The notes under the pieces: model-generated
The model's database searches: none
Told to the model about the DNA's origin: nothing
The model's input: the letters and a program-made list of their open reading frames with translations, nothing else
NCBI GenBank assembly: GCA_003024985.2
Contig: PXIH01S0033504.1
Direction: 5' to 3' (one strand)
DNA length: 10,046 nucleotides
Origin: Euperipatoides rowelli
Lineage: Eukaryota; Onychophora; Udeonychophora; Euonychophora; Peripatopsidae
Position numbers and translations under genes: made by a program
Shown: in pieces, positions 1-8,040 of the stretch
How the letters are laid out: every line of letters starts with the position of its first letter
Numbering within the stretch: the first letter of the stretch is position 1

Positions 1-377
1 ATGCTAAACTTACATATTTCAAATTACCATATAACCTACTCTAACTGGAAATATATGTCTACTATACATAATAAATTTTTAGTGATTACTTTTAAAAGTA
101 TAGCCTAAATATGAAAGAATGCTATTTTTAAAAATTCAAGGTTTATTAATGGTTCCAATTAAAACATAATGTAATTGGCATTTTAAAATTATAATCTAAT
201 AGAAAAGTGTTCTGTTATGAATGAATTATAATACATAATTAGGAATTTTTTTATTTTCCCAATGGTTTCAATTAAAAGATGGCATTTATTTTTAACGTGT
301 CATCTAAAGGGAAATGGGAGCAATATCTAAATTTAATTAAATATTTCCCCTTAATTCTACATATTGACCTAAACATG
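1..377. other. AT-rich non-coding DNA, no gene seen
   Basis: Stops are frequent in all frames and I recognise no transposon or RNA gene. If the RNF25-like gene extends off the left edge, this is probably intron sequence, as are the stretches up to 1343. Confidence 0.5.
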
Positions 378-552
378 GAATAAGAAGAAACCTGATAGTG
401 ACCTCAACAAACTTTGGTTTTCTTAAAATTATTCAATACTTATCCAACTACAAAATAAGAAACCTGATAGAGAATAAGAAGAAACCTGATAGAGACCTCA
501 ACAAACTTTGGTTTTCTTAAAATTATTCAAATCTTATCCAACTACAAAATAA
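378..552. repeat. 94-bp tandem duplication, two copies
   Basis: The stretch 378-458 recurs at 472-552 with a constant offset of 94 bp and only a few substitutions (for example TTCAATACTTATCC against TTCAAATCTTATCC). Both copies run from GAATAAGAAGAAACCTGATAG through TTTGGTTTTC to CCAACTACAAAATAA. Between them, 459-471 holds a short extra piece, GAAACCTGATAGA, which repeats the start of the unit. That suggests slippage or a partial third copy. The high identity implies a recent event. Confidence 0.9.
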
Positions 553-748
553 AAATTAAGAAAAAGTTCAAATATTTATTTTACAACTGAAAGTTAAGTA
601 ACCTATACTTAAATATTTCTACTTACTGTAAATACTCACAATTTTTTTTTTGTGTGTGTTCATAAAATAAATCCATTAAATAAGTATGTTTATGACACAA
701 TAATAAATGCTTTAGAATCTCTCTTAAGTGTCTTTGAACTATCATAAA

Positions 749-1019
749 ACAGGGCTATGCTCCTGTTAACGTTCCCCCTAAGATCGCTGCCTTACTATAT
801 TGCCTAACCTTAAGAATACCCTGACCATAACTCGGACTTATGTGCATCAGAGTTTAAAAAATTAGTTTAAGTTGTATATACTTTTTGATATCTATTTTTA
901 AAAGGTAATGTTATTTAAACTCTGCATATAAGTTTGAGTTAGGGTAGTGTTAAGTTTAGGCTATCTAGTAAGGCAGCCATCTTTGGGAAACGTAAACTGG
1001 AATAGAGCCATAAACAGGT
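749..1019. repeat. long imperfect inverted repeat (fold-back or MITE-like element)
   Basis: The left arm (about 749-857) and right arm (about 914-1019) are inverted copies of each other over roughly 105 bp, around a loop of about 55 bp. The clearest matching blocks are GCTGCCTTACTA in the left arm, matched by the reverse complement of TAGTAAGGCAGC (968-979), and AGAGTTTAAA against TTTAAACTCT next to the loop. The arms are distinctly less AT-rich than their surroundings. Mismatches and small indels show that it is not new. No coding capacity or clear target duplication is visible. It could be a fold-back transposon, a MITE, or two inverted copies of one repeat. Confidence 0.8.
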
Positions 1020-1343
1020 AAAAGTATTCAAATTGTAATCTTTTTTTGATTACTAATGGTAATGGCTGATATGTTTAACAACTATACAGATGTAGCCTAC
1101 TATATATTAACTGAATATCAGCTAATGGTTTTAAATGAATTTAAGAACTAGTTTAACTATAAGTATGCTTAAAATAGATAAGTGAAAGCAACTTTCATTA
1201 ATGTGTTTTTTTAATCACACTTTGTAATCTTATGAATAAAACATGAAGAATATGAGACAAAATATAGGAATTTTAATCTAAAACACTTGAGGTAGGCAAT
1301 TTTTTTTTTTTAATATATTGGGAACTATTTATTGTATACTCAC

Positions 1344-1446
1344 ATTCTTAGACAGTTTAAACATCAATGTCATGCACACAAATTGCTGATCTGTATCATC
1401 GGCAGTAGCTGGATTTAAATGTATTGTTAAAGATGTTGGGCATCCA
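1344..1446 (-). CDS. RNF25: RNF25-like E3 ubiquitin ligase, internal exon (middle of RWD domain)
   Basis: Internal coding exon of 103 nt on the minus strand. It is bounded by an acceptor (CTTCAG) on the right and a good donor (GTGAGT) on the left. Its first base completes a codon begun by the exon at 1549-1617, and 34 codons follow, ending in phase 0. The translation includes IHLNPATADDTDQQFVC and then MTLMFKLSKN. This closely follows the RWD domain of animal RNF25, recalled from memory as reading HPATAEDQDSQYVCFTL in human. Known for the family: RNF25 is a RING E3 with an N-terminal RWD domain and acts in ubiquitin signalling on stalled ribosomes together with GCN1 and RNF14. The remaining RWD segment and the RING should lie to the left of the window. 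I found no convincing next exon in 1-1340. Another RWD protein is possible but fits the PATA-D-DQQFVC stretch less well. Confidence 0.83.
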
Positions 1447-1548
1447 CTGAAGTAATAAAATATTATTTATTTGTTTTAAACTATAAAATATATTAGGCTA
1501 CATAAAAAAATACAAGAAATAAAAAATGAATTTAAAATGTCAACTTAC

Positions 1549-1617
1549 GTTTCTTCTATAATTTCTAATTCATGAACATAAATGCTTTGTAATGTTTCAA
1601 ATTCTTCACTGACAGAG
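1549..1617 (-). CDS. RNF25: RNF25-like E3 ubiquitin ligase, exon with the start of the RWD domain
   Basis: Minus-strand exon of 69 nt (60 nt if the second of two possible acceptors is used). It encodes SVSEEFETLQSIYVHELEI plus four more residues. The pattern E-x-E-x-L-x-S-I-Y-x-x-E-L is the classic opening helix of RWD domains and lines up with VEVLESIYLDEL of human RNF25 as I remember it. The donor is a perfect GTAAGT. The acceptor follows a run of pyrimidines ending in TTTTTAG. The exon ends two bases into a codon, and the next exon (1344-1446) supplies the third base, so the joined reading stays open across a 102-bp intron. Reading on past the donor hits a stop at once, as expected for an intron. 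The initiator methionine is not here and must come from an upstream exon at higher coordinates. Confidence 0.83.
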
Positions 1618-3142
1618 CTAAAAAAGAAATTATAACAATTTGTATTTTTAATTTGTAATTTCATATTAAATAAATTTATGAAACTATGAACATAAATTAA
1701 AATTTTAAATCCTAAATCAGAATGGTCAACTTGGAGTTCAAAGATGGCTAGCAGAAAGCTTTTACTTCTGGTCAAGATACAAAAACTTTTGATAAATGGG
1801 TCAAAAGGGAGGGAGGGATGACAGCAGTTAGATACAGAACATACTGTACATATGTAGCCTACAGAGCACTAAGGTATAGAATCAAGAGCAGTCAAATTTT
1901 ATACTAAGATATAATCAATTGGATTATCAGCAGCAGCTATTAAAGTTAAATTTGGATATGTTAAAACAATGTAGATTGGAATTGATAAAGAAATTTGCCA
2001 CTCAATTTTTTTTATACAGTTTCTATTTCCCACTAATTTCAATATACAGTATCTGGAAGGGCAACAAGAAATTAAAATAAAATGAATATACCTTACATAA
2101 GAACTACAAGATTCTGCACGATGTTTCAATGTTTCAATGCTTCAATCCTTTTTTTTTTTCCCATTGGAATATATTTTTTATATTTATGTTTAATTTACTT
2201 TTAAAAAATTACCACTTATCTTTTATGGATTTAATTTCCATTCAATTAATTGCATCAAGTCTGTTTGGCCAAAATCAGAAACTACTAAACTATTTCATTT
2301 CCTTCAAGTTTTTTTAAAAGTCAAATTAAAATCTAGTAGTACACTAATACAAAGATGCTGTCCTATTACAATGCTAACAATATAAAGATCATAAAATGCC
2401 AAACTGTGTATTGTTTCACGTTCACCACGAGAAAACAATCATTTGTCATCTCCAAGAACTCTTTATTTAAAGTAGTTAACTCATCACTTTTACTTCCTTT
2501 AATTCTATCCAGACTGATTCTACATCCACTCCGACAAGGTTTATACAATATGTCCTGCCACATACCAATATATTTATTCCTTTTTTTTACATAATGTACG
2601 GTACCACATTCTGTCTACCACTTCTACTCCTCTTTAAATAATTTATAACATGGAAATTTAAGAATATCACTATTTCTATCTGTCAAATTTCAATATATAC
2701 TGAAAAATTTTTAAATTCTTCAAAGCAATAAGTTTCAAGTTTACTGATTTATTTCCAAAGTTTTTAATATTTGTATAAACATTATAATTATAATACATCA
2801 TTAAATATATTTTATTTATAATAATGTTGTACTCAAGACCAATTTGCCACAATCCCTAAATCACTATTTGAACCTTTAGTTGTCTTTGATATGTCCCTAT
2901 ATTTATCCCCCAATTCATTAGAAAAATGCTGACATCCTTGTATAACCCTAGCCCCAACACAGAAAATTAGGAAAAATAAAGATCAAAGCCTATTATAAAA
3001 AATTACTCACAAATCTTACTCCTTTGCTATTACATTCTTTTTAGCCCGATATTAAAATTAAAAACAACTTAATGGAATAATAAATTTCTTATCAAATTTA
3101 GGCAACAAACACAGCATAATAATTTTACTCTTTAAGGCATAC
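1618..3142. other. AT-rich non-coding stretch, probable intron of the RNF25-like gene
   Basis: No recognisable gene, RNA or transposon. A minus-strand open frame at 2366-2563 (65 codons) and overlapping plus-strand frames lie in the same less AT-rich patch, but match no family I know and lack flanking splice logic that would tie them to RNF25. Minor features are three closely spaced runs of three Gs at 1807-1817 and an octamer repeat at 2122-2145. Confidence 0.45.
2122..2145. repeat. octamer tandem repeat, three units
   Basis: TGTTTCAA occurs twice in succession, followed by TGCTTCAA with one change, and then by a pyrimidine-rich tract. This is a short minisatellite-like slippage product with no obvious function. 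Confidence 0.8.
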
Positions 3143-3168
3143 CGGTAATCCATCATATCCAAATCCAT
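3143..3168 (-). CDS. possible first coding exon of the RNF25-like gene (weak)
   Basis: A minus-strand ATG at 3168 opens a short acidic stretch, MDLDMMDY plus two bases, before a possible donor GTATGC. The 26 coding bases end two bases into a codon, which is the phase the exon at 1549-1617 needs. The resulting 13 or so residues before the RWD helix are close to the 18 in human RNF25. Against it, the donor is not consensus, the phase would match one time in three by chance, and such short peptides carry little information. The intron would be about 1.5 kb. Treat this as a hypothesis. Confidence 0.2.
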
Positions 3169-3461
3169 CTGTTTTTCAGAGTTTTCTAATTTATTAGTAC
3201 TTACATGAGTTAACCAAATACAGACAGTATAATGCACTTTTATTAATTTTATAAATTTAACCTCATTTTTACTATGAACTATTTTAGCCCTTTTAAACAA
3301 ACCCTACAAAAATCTATCTTTCTTGCACAGAATTCTCGGCTTCATTAATTAAAAAATCGCCGATAGTACATTTTTACTATATATTTCTGTTATACATAGG
3401 TACTGTATTTAATATATTGTATGTATGTATTGATAATTATAAGAAACGATACTTAACGAGA

Positions 3462-3674
3462 TGTTGATTTAGCAGATGCTGATTGGTCCAGAAGATCGTC
3501 TGCTAGTATCATCTGCTCTTTATGTTTTTAATGGATATAACTTATGTAGTTTATTTTTTATGTATCCTGTTCAAAATTTATTATTTATTAATAAATTATT
3601 GGTTATGTTAAAATAACTGATAAGTAGTAGGCCTATATTTATTCAAACTTCCTATTGAGGTTGACAGCATAACA
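3462..3674 (+). mobile_element. 5' long terminal repeat of a Ty1/copia retrotransposon
   Basis: This 213-bp stretch begins TGTTGA and ends CATAACA, giving the TGTT...AACA inverted ends normal for an LTR. It is followed after three bases by a tRNA primer binding site and then by a gag-like frame, so the right edge is well placed. The left edge is inferred from the TG dinucleotide and a typical copia LTR length. An AATAAA signal lies inside, in ATTAATAAATTATT. I found no second LTR in the window, so the target duplication cannot be checked and the element is 3'-truncated here. Confidence 0.7.
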
Positions 3675-3677
3675 AAT

Positions 3678-3690
3678 TGGTAGCAGAAGC
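3678..3690 (+). promoter_or_regulatory. primer binding site for initiator-Met tRNA
   Basis: TGGTAGCAGAAGC lies just inside the LTR. Its first ten bases are complementary to the 3' end of animal initiator methionine tRNA (CUCUGCUACCA), the usual primer for minus-strand DNA synthesis in Ty1/copia elements. This supports both the element class and the position of the LTR edge. Confidence 0.75.
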
Positions 3691-3746
3691 TAGTATATAA
3701 AAATTCTTTTAACTTCGAGAACTAATCGCCACGAAGAAAAGAAAAT

Positions 3747-4071
3747 ATGGCCGAGATAGCTGAATCAATGTCAATGGGAAGAATCAAGCTTCTAAATGGA
3801 ACAAATTATCATATTTGGCAACTAAAAGTGCAATTTTGAGAAGCAAAAGGTTATTTAAACCAGTTATTGAAAATGAAGACCAGATATAAGTGAAGACCCA
3901 GAATCAGTGGAATTTAAAATAAGAGCTGCATGGAAAGAAAAAAATGATGCATTCGGAGTTATTATATTAACATTATCACCAGAGAAAGCTGGGATATTTA
4001 TCAATGAAACCAACGCAAAAAAAACTTTGGACCGAATTAAAGAAAATACAAGCAGGAAATCTGGAAGATAG
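3747..4071 (+). pseudogene. broken gag of a Ty1/copia retrotransposon
   Basis: The gag polyprotein packages element RNA into virus-like particles. A start codon 57 bp after the primer binding site opens 30 codons containing KLLNGTNYHIWQLKVQF, the typical N-terminal copia gag motif (L-N-G-x-N-Y-x-x-W). A TGA follows at 3837. Recognisable gag sequence continues in a second frame (3851-3886, with LFKPVIENED) and then in a third (3889-4068, with AAWKEKNDAFGVIILTLSPE), ending at a TAG. Two frameshifts and two internal stops therefore make it non-functional. The zinc knuckle, protease, integrase and reverse transcriptase are absent, so the copy is truncated soon after this point. Confidence 0.8.
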
Positions 4072-4084
4072 ACGAATTGATATA

Positions 4085-5159
4085 ATGCTAGATTGAAAAA
4101 TATTTAAATCTTCTCAATTCTATCATTAATTTATAAAAAATCTCACGATAAATTATTTTAGCATCTGAAATTACCCCTCTAGAAAATTTAGCATATCTGC
4201 TTCCTGTTTTTATTTTAAAAACAGAACTAATTTCTCTAAAACCTCAACCATATTTATCAATAAATTATTCTATTCTTCAAAAAAATGTATTTAATCAAAC
4301 AAAATTAATTTTCAATTTGAGCCTCAACTTAACAAATACACAATCTTAGGCCTAATTCACTATTCTCAGAAAATTGTTTAATCCTCACTTATTACAAACA
4401 ACCTACTGTATCTAGTATTATCCTTAAATTGCCTTTTAAGACAATATTAATGTCATCTTTGAGTGAAAATGTATTTTGTATGAATACATTTCACTTTATC
4501 CCTCCCCCTCCTTTATGCTAAAATATAAGAAGTAAGCTACTATTAAATTAATAGCCTAACATCTAAAAAATTTAAAAAAGCTATAACACTAACAATTTAT
4601 AACAACTAGCCTACATAAACACAATAAACTAAAATCTCTTGTCACATCAAGAGATATTGAAAAAAAAAATCACAATTTATTTGGGAAATATAGTATCTAA
4701 TCAATAGCCAAAAAAAATGGCTTTCCCTAAAATATTAGAATTAAACAAATTTTAAAAAATATCAAATTACTAATAAATTATAATCAATCTAATTATAACC
4801 AATATTAAAATAGCAGTAGCGTAAAATATGCAGTGAGAGAAGAAAAAAACATATTTCAAAAATAAATGCAAATTAACTCCATAAATTCATCAACCTGCAT
4901 TCTTCAATTAATAAATAAAATTTATTATGAAGGTAATGTAGGCCACTGATAAAAATTATAGTCTTTTTAAGATTTTTTTTTATTCTAACACTAGACTACT
5001 CCTAAACATAATAGAACACTTAGTGCTTAACCATAAATTTATCCACCCTCCCCCCCTTCAAACCTTAATGAAATTAATAATACCAGTTAACTTCTTCCAT
5101 CCTTAAAAAAATCACATTCAAAGACACTGATGGCAATTTAAATTTTTTAAAATCACTTT
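4085..5159. other. AT-rich stretch, no identifiable gene
   Basis: No feature is confidently identified. One plus-strand frame (4152-4346) is open for 65 codons but has no ATG near its start and matches no family I recognise. A small hairpin (4463-4494) pairs GTGAAAATGTATT with AATACATTTCAC. The stretch could be a heavily decayed upstream part of the LINE remnant that follows, but I could not read any LINE motif in it. Confidence 0.4.
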
Positions 5160-5450
5160 TTTCTTCTTCAAAATTCTAATCTTTATCCAATTCGGCTTCA
5201 TTCTCTCAATATGGAATGAGAGCTTGCCTTATACTCCCAAAGCAAAATATAAAAACGGCAGCAGATTTAAATGAAAAATTAAGTACTACAGTACTTACAG
5301 TATAGGCCTACCCATAGTTAATACAAATTCCATAAAAAAAATTGCCAAACAAATTATTTTCCTTGGACTAAATTAATTCTCACTTGTAGTCTTTTAGCTG
5401 ATCACTAATATAGTTTTAGACCAAATTGATCAACATCAACTAATTTTCTA
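5160..5450 (+). pseudogene. possible decayed LINE reverse transcriptase, N-terminal fingers (weak)
   Basis: Two islands in the right order resemble non-LTR reverse transcriptases: QFGF encoded at 5188-5199, a hallmark early motif, and VLDQIDQHQLI encoded at 5413-5445, resembling the F-D-x-I-D-H-x-L-L stretch after the first catalytic aspartate. Stops and frameshifts lie between them. A second, clearer copy of the same catalytic motif begins at about 5504. That would make this a separate, older element lying directly upstream. The match is suggestive only. Confidence 0.35.
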
Positions 5451-5479
5451 TCTGTTTTAAATATTTAGATTATCATAGG

Positions 5480-6506
5480 GCTTCAGGAAAGCAAGTAATA
5501 ATTCAATATACAGATTTCTCTAAGGCTTTTGACTAAATATTTATTTATTACTAAATGAACTAATTAATTTAATTACAGATTCATACATAAAACTGGTTAT
5601 CATCATTTGTAAATAACAATAACAGATCAGTTAATTAAAAATTGGAATGATTTAATACTTTTTAAATTAGGCTAATAGCTAAAATCTTCATCAGCAACTC
5701 TTTTAATGTTTTTGTATTTGACGACGACACTAAAATTCAACTAAAAATCTTTATCATATGCAGATAACTTTAAAATTAGTGATTTATCAGAATTCAGATT
5801 ATTTCAAAATGATAAATACATTTTCAAACTGGTGTTTTTAAACCACTAAAATTAAATCCAGAAAAACATGAAATGTTAACATTTGGGTTTCAAACTCGTC
5901 AATATCCAATTCTAATTAATAATGTCCTAGGTAATAAAATGGATACATCAGTATAAAGGTATTGGAGAGATAAGACATTGATCTCAGCTTTTGCTTACAT
6001 GCCAATTATTTAATCTCTAAAAATCTGACATTCTGTTTAAAAACTTTCACCAGCCTACATCCTGTAAATAACTTCCATGTTTTTTTTAAAAACTTTATAA
6101 TATACATTTAACAACAATATTAATGTTTGGTTACAATCAATTTAATTTATTAAAAAAAAAAAAAAAAAAACATAGGCAAAAACTGGATGTTTCGTTACAT
6201 CACCAAAAAAATTGGCAACGAAAGACTCTAAATAAATTTCACATATTAAACCATAATTTATACAAAAGGATTAAACCGTTTTTTGACAGCAAGGAAAAGA
6301 TCACAATAATGCCGAGACAATGAAAAATGAAACTTATTTTAAGATATTCATCTTTTGAGATGATTCTATTCATTCATAGTGAAATGGCGGAATAGACTTC
6401 CATCAGCTATTATAACACTCCTAATATGCATTCCTTTAAACAGAAACTATATCTTAAATTGAGAAGATCAATTATTCTTACAATTAATAATTTGGACTAT
6501 AATTGA
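5480..6506 (+). pseudogene. decayed non-LTR (LINE) retrotransposon, reverse transcriptase to C-terminus
   Basis: A remnant of a LINE ORF2, which copies element RNA into the genome by target-primed reverse transcription. Motifs appear in order across shifting frames. QYTDFSKAFD (5504-5533) is the first catalytic block. The segment encoding WLSSFVNNN lies near 5600. YADN (5757-5768) stands where active enzymes have YADD. LNPEKHEMLTFGFQT (from 5852) and NNVLGNKMD belong to the thumb-side region. WRNRLPSAI (from 6385) and HSFKQKLYLKLR (from about 6429) form the typical C-terminal tail, with a stop at 6504-6506. Many stops, frameshifts and an 18-base A run in the middle (about 6153-6170) make it inactive. 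The style fits the Jockey/CR1 group, but I cannot fix the clade. Confidence 0.8.
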
Positions 6507-6564
6507 TTAATAATATAATAATTGTAAGAATTGATTTTCTCAATTTAAGATAAAGTTTCTGTTT
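6438..6564. repeat. inverted duplication of the LINE C-terminal segment
   Basis: The left arm 6438-6484 and right arm 6521-6564 are near-identical inverted copies. Each reads AAACAGAAACT, then ATCTTAAATTGAGAA, then TTCTTACAAT, differing by about two substitutions and a 3-bp indel. The spacer is about 36 bp of AT-rich DNA. The left arm is part of the LINE reading frame (KQKLYLKLR), so the right arm is a backward copy of coding sequence. Similarity stops sharply outside the arms. Confidence 0.9.
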
Positions 6565-6764
6565 TACAGATTCACTATAAAATTAATGATAGATTGCTCT
6601 ATTATTAATCTTGTAAAAACTTAATTATTTTTTGGAACAAATTTTTAATAGTACCATTTCAGTATTTATTGTTCCATACTGCTATGTTTTATATTTATTT
6701 TTCAGTTTTCCTTGATATACAGTACAGTACTTATTAGGCCTACTGCATATGTAGGAAAAGTGAG

Positions 6765-7499
6765 TTACTATTGGAGCTATGTGAATCTAATGGATTGTAA
6801 TGATTTATAAACCATCAAAAAGAATAACTAAGTGCAGCAAATCTATTCTTGATTTGGTGATATCTAAAAACATTATAGTAAAATTTGAAGTAAATAGCCA
6901 TCCAAAAATAGTGACCATTAAATTAGGCTATAGTTAATGACATAGGTAAGAAAATTGATGAAAAAAAAAAGAATGTAGCTATATAATAAGATGAAACATT
7001 AATAAAATGGACTGGGATTAAACAAATGATAAATTATTGACAACAGTTTGAAGCAAACAGTGAAATAATGTAGCCTTCTGTAAATGGTTTCATTAATAAA
7101 TTTATTAAAAAAAATTGCCAGAGTTAATATACAATAGCCTACATTCTATGAAGAGACATCACTTCATATACAGAAAAAAATAAACAGAAAGCTAAAAAAT
7201 AAGTTATGGTATACGGTAATAGAAAGCAAAATATGGCAAATTTGATACGGAAAATGAAGAGCTAAATTGTCAAGATAGTTGAAGATAGGGATAGTATACA
7301 AGAATAAATAAATTAGTAGAAACAATTAGAAAATTAAGTTCATAGAAAGCAAAATTGACAATAATTGTAAACATGAAAGTAATGTAATGCAGAAAACCCT
7401 GAAAGAAATTGTCAATACTTAAAATATGTATAAGGATACTTAATTCATAAATGATACAAGAAAATAGTATCACAAGTAAATCTGACAAATATTTTGCTA
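6765..7499 (+). pseudogene. LINE copy B, end of endonuclease domain and linker (degenerate)
   Basis: The C-terminal part of an apurinic-like endonuclease domain of a LINE ORF2, which nicks the target DNA. LLELCESNGL is encoded near 6770-6796. A frame starting at 6800 contains KRITKCSKSILDLVIS and later FEVNSHPKI, which match the usual T-R-x-T-x-x-x-S-x-L-D-L-V-x and x-x-H-P-K-I-S-D-H arrangement. The S-D-H that should follow is missing. The frame stops at 6935. Beyond it, to 7499, is lysine-rich sequence full of stops, consistent with the linker before the reverse transcriptase but with no firm motif. A hAT-like element interrupts it at 7508. The RT part of this copy resumes at about 8329 on the same strand. 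Confidence 0.6.
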
Positions 7500-7507
7500 C
7501 CAATATA

Positions 7508-7934
7508 CAGTGGCAGACTACNACTCTTTGGTACCCGGGGCATAGCTTACTCTTGTCATCCCCCCCCCTCCTCCTGAAAATATTTTGATAAGCTTTTTTT
7601 TTAGGTTTTAGTTGACTCTGATTTGATAAGCTTTTTTTTTTTACTTTTACAGTATTTTTAAAGTTTAAATTTCACTTTGATACTGCTCCAATTTATTTGC
7701 TTCTGAAAGAGTTATCGTACCACATGGAAAAAATTAAGTAAATTAATGAGATGCCTAGCATACAAAACAAAAAAATACCTAGAAAATAATATGTATGATT
7801 AGAATAAAAAACAAACATTACAAGAGCAGGGGAGTTTATTTGCACCCTCCACCTAAAAAAAAAAAAAATTGGGGGGGGGGCACCCATTTGTGGTGGTACC
7901 AGGGGCGGACCCCTCCCCACCTAGTCCACCATTG
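7508..7934. mobile_element. non-autonomous hAT-like DNA transposon (MITE)
   Basis: A 427-bp element flanked by a perfect 8-bp direct repeat, CCAATATA (7500-7507 and 7935-7942), the target-site length of the hAT superfamily. The ends are inverted repeats: CAGTGGCAGACTAC on the left, and the right end read inward begins CAATGGTGGACTAG. A looser correspondence continues for about 60 bp, pairing a C run near 7560 with the G run near 7870. No transposase is encoded, so it must have been moved in trans. Inside are two copies of TTTGATAAGCTTTTTTTT about 40 bp apart. One undetermined base lies at 7522. The short minus-strand frame across it is a homopolymer artefact. Confidence 0.85.
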
Positions 7935-7942
7935 CCAATATA

Positions 7943-8040
7943 GAAAGTATTAAAAATATCATAGATTGAAATATAGGAGATAAAAACAAAGATGAATAGT
8001 AATAGATGAAATTTAAATACAAGTTAAAGCATTTTAGACA
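7943..8040 (+). pseudogene. LINE copy B, linker remnant between two insertions
   Basis: Short AT-rich stretch between two DNA-transposon insertions. By position it should belong to the segment between the endonuclease and reverse transcriptase of LINE copy B. No motif is readable, so the assignment rests only on context. Confidence 0.3.

Noticed and set aside
1618-1775. Upstream part of the open frame that runs into the RWD exon (start at 1775)
   Set aside because: A strong acceptor lies directly before the RWD codons and the upstream residues show no RWD or RNF25 resemblance, so it is intron.
1807-1817. Possible G-quadruplex
   Set aside because: Only three runs of three Gs are present and four are needed.
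2366-2563. 65-codon minus-strand open frame starting MWQDILYK
   Set aside because: It reads somewhat more like coding sequence than its surroundings, but I recognise no family and see no supporting splice sites.
3168-3300. Rest of the 80-codon minus-strand frame at 3058-3300 as a gene
   Set aside because: No recognisable domain. Only the short segment with matching phase was kept as a weak exon candidate.
4152-4346. 65-codon stop-free plus-strand stretch
   Set aside because: No nearby start, no recognised motif, and not exceptional in length for this many frames.
6123-6323. 66-codon plus-strand open frame with a lysine run
   Set aside because: The lysines come from an 18-base A run and the frame lies inside the decayed LINE, so it is a remnant and not a gene.
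7693-7920. 75-codon minus-strand open frame rich in proline and phenylalanine
   Set aside because: It is produced by poly-G and poly-A runs at the end of the hAT-like element.
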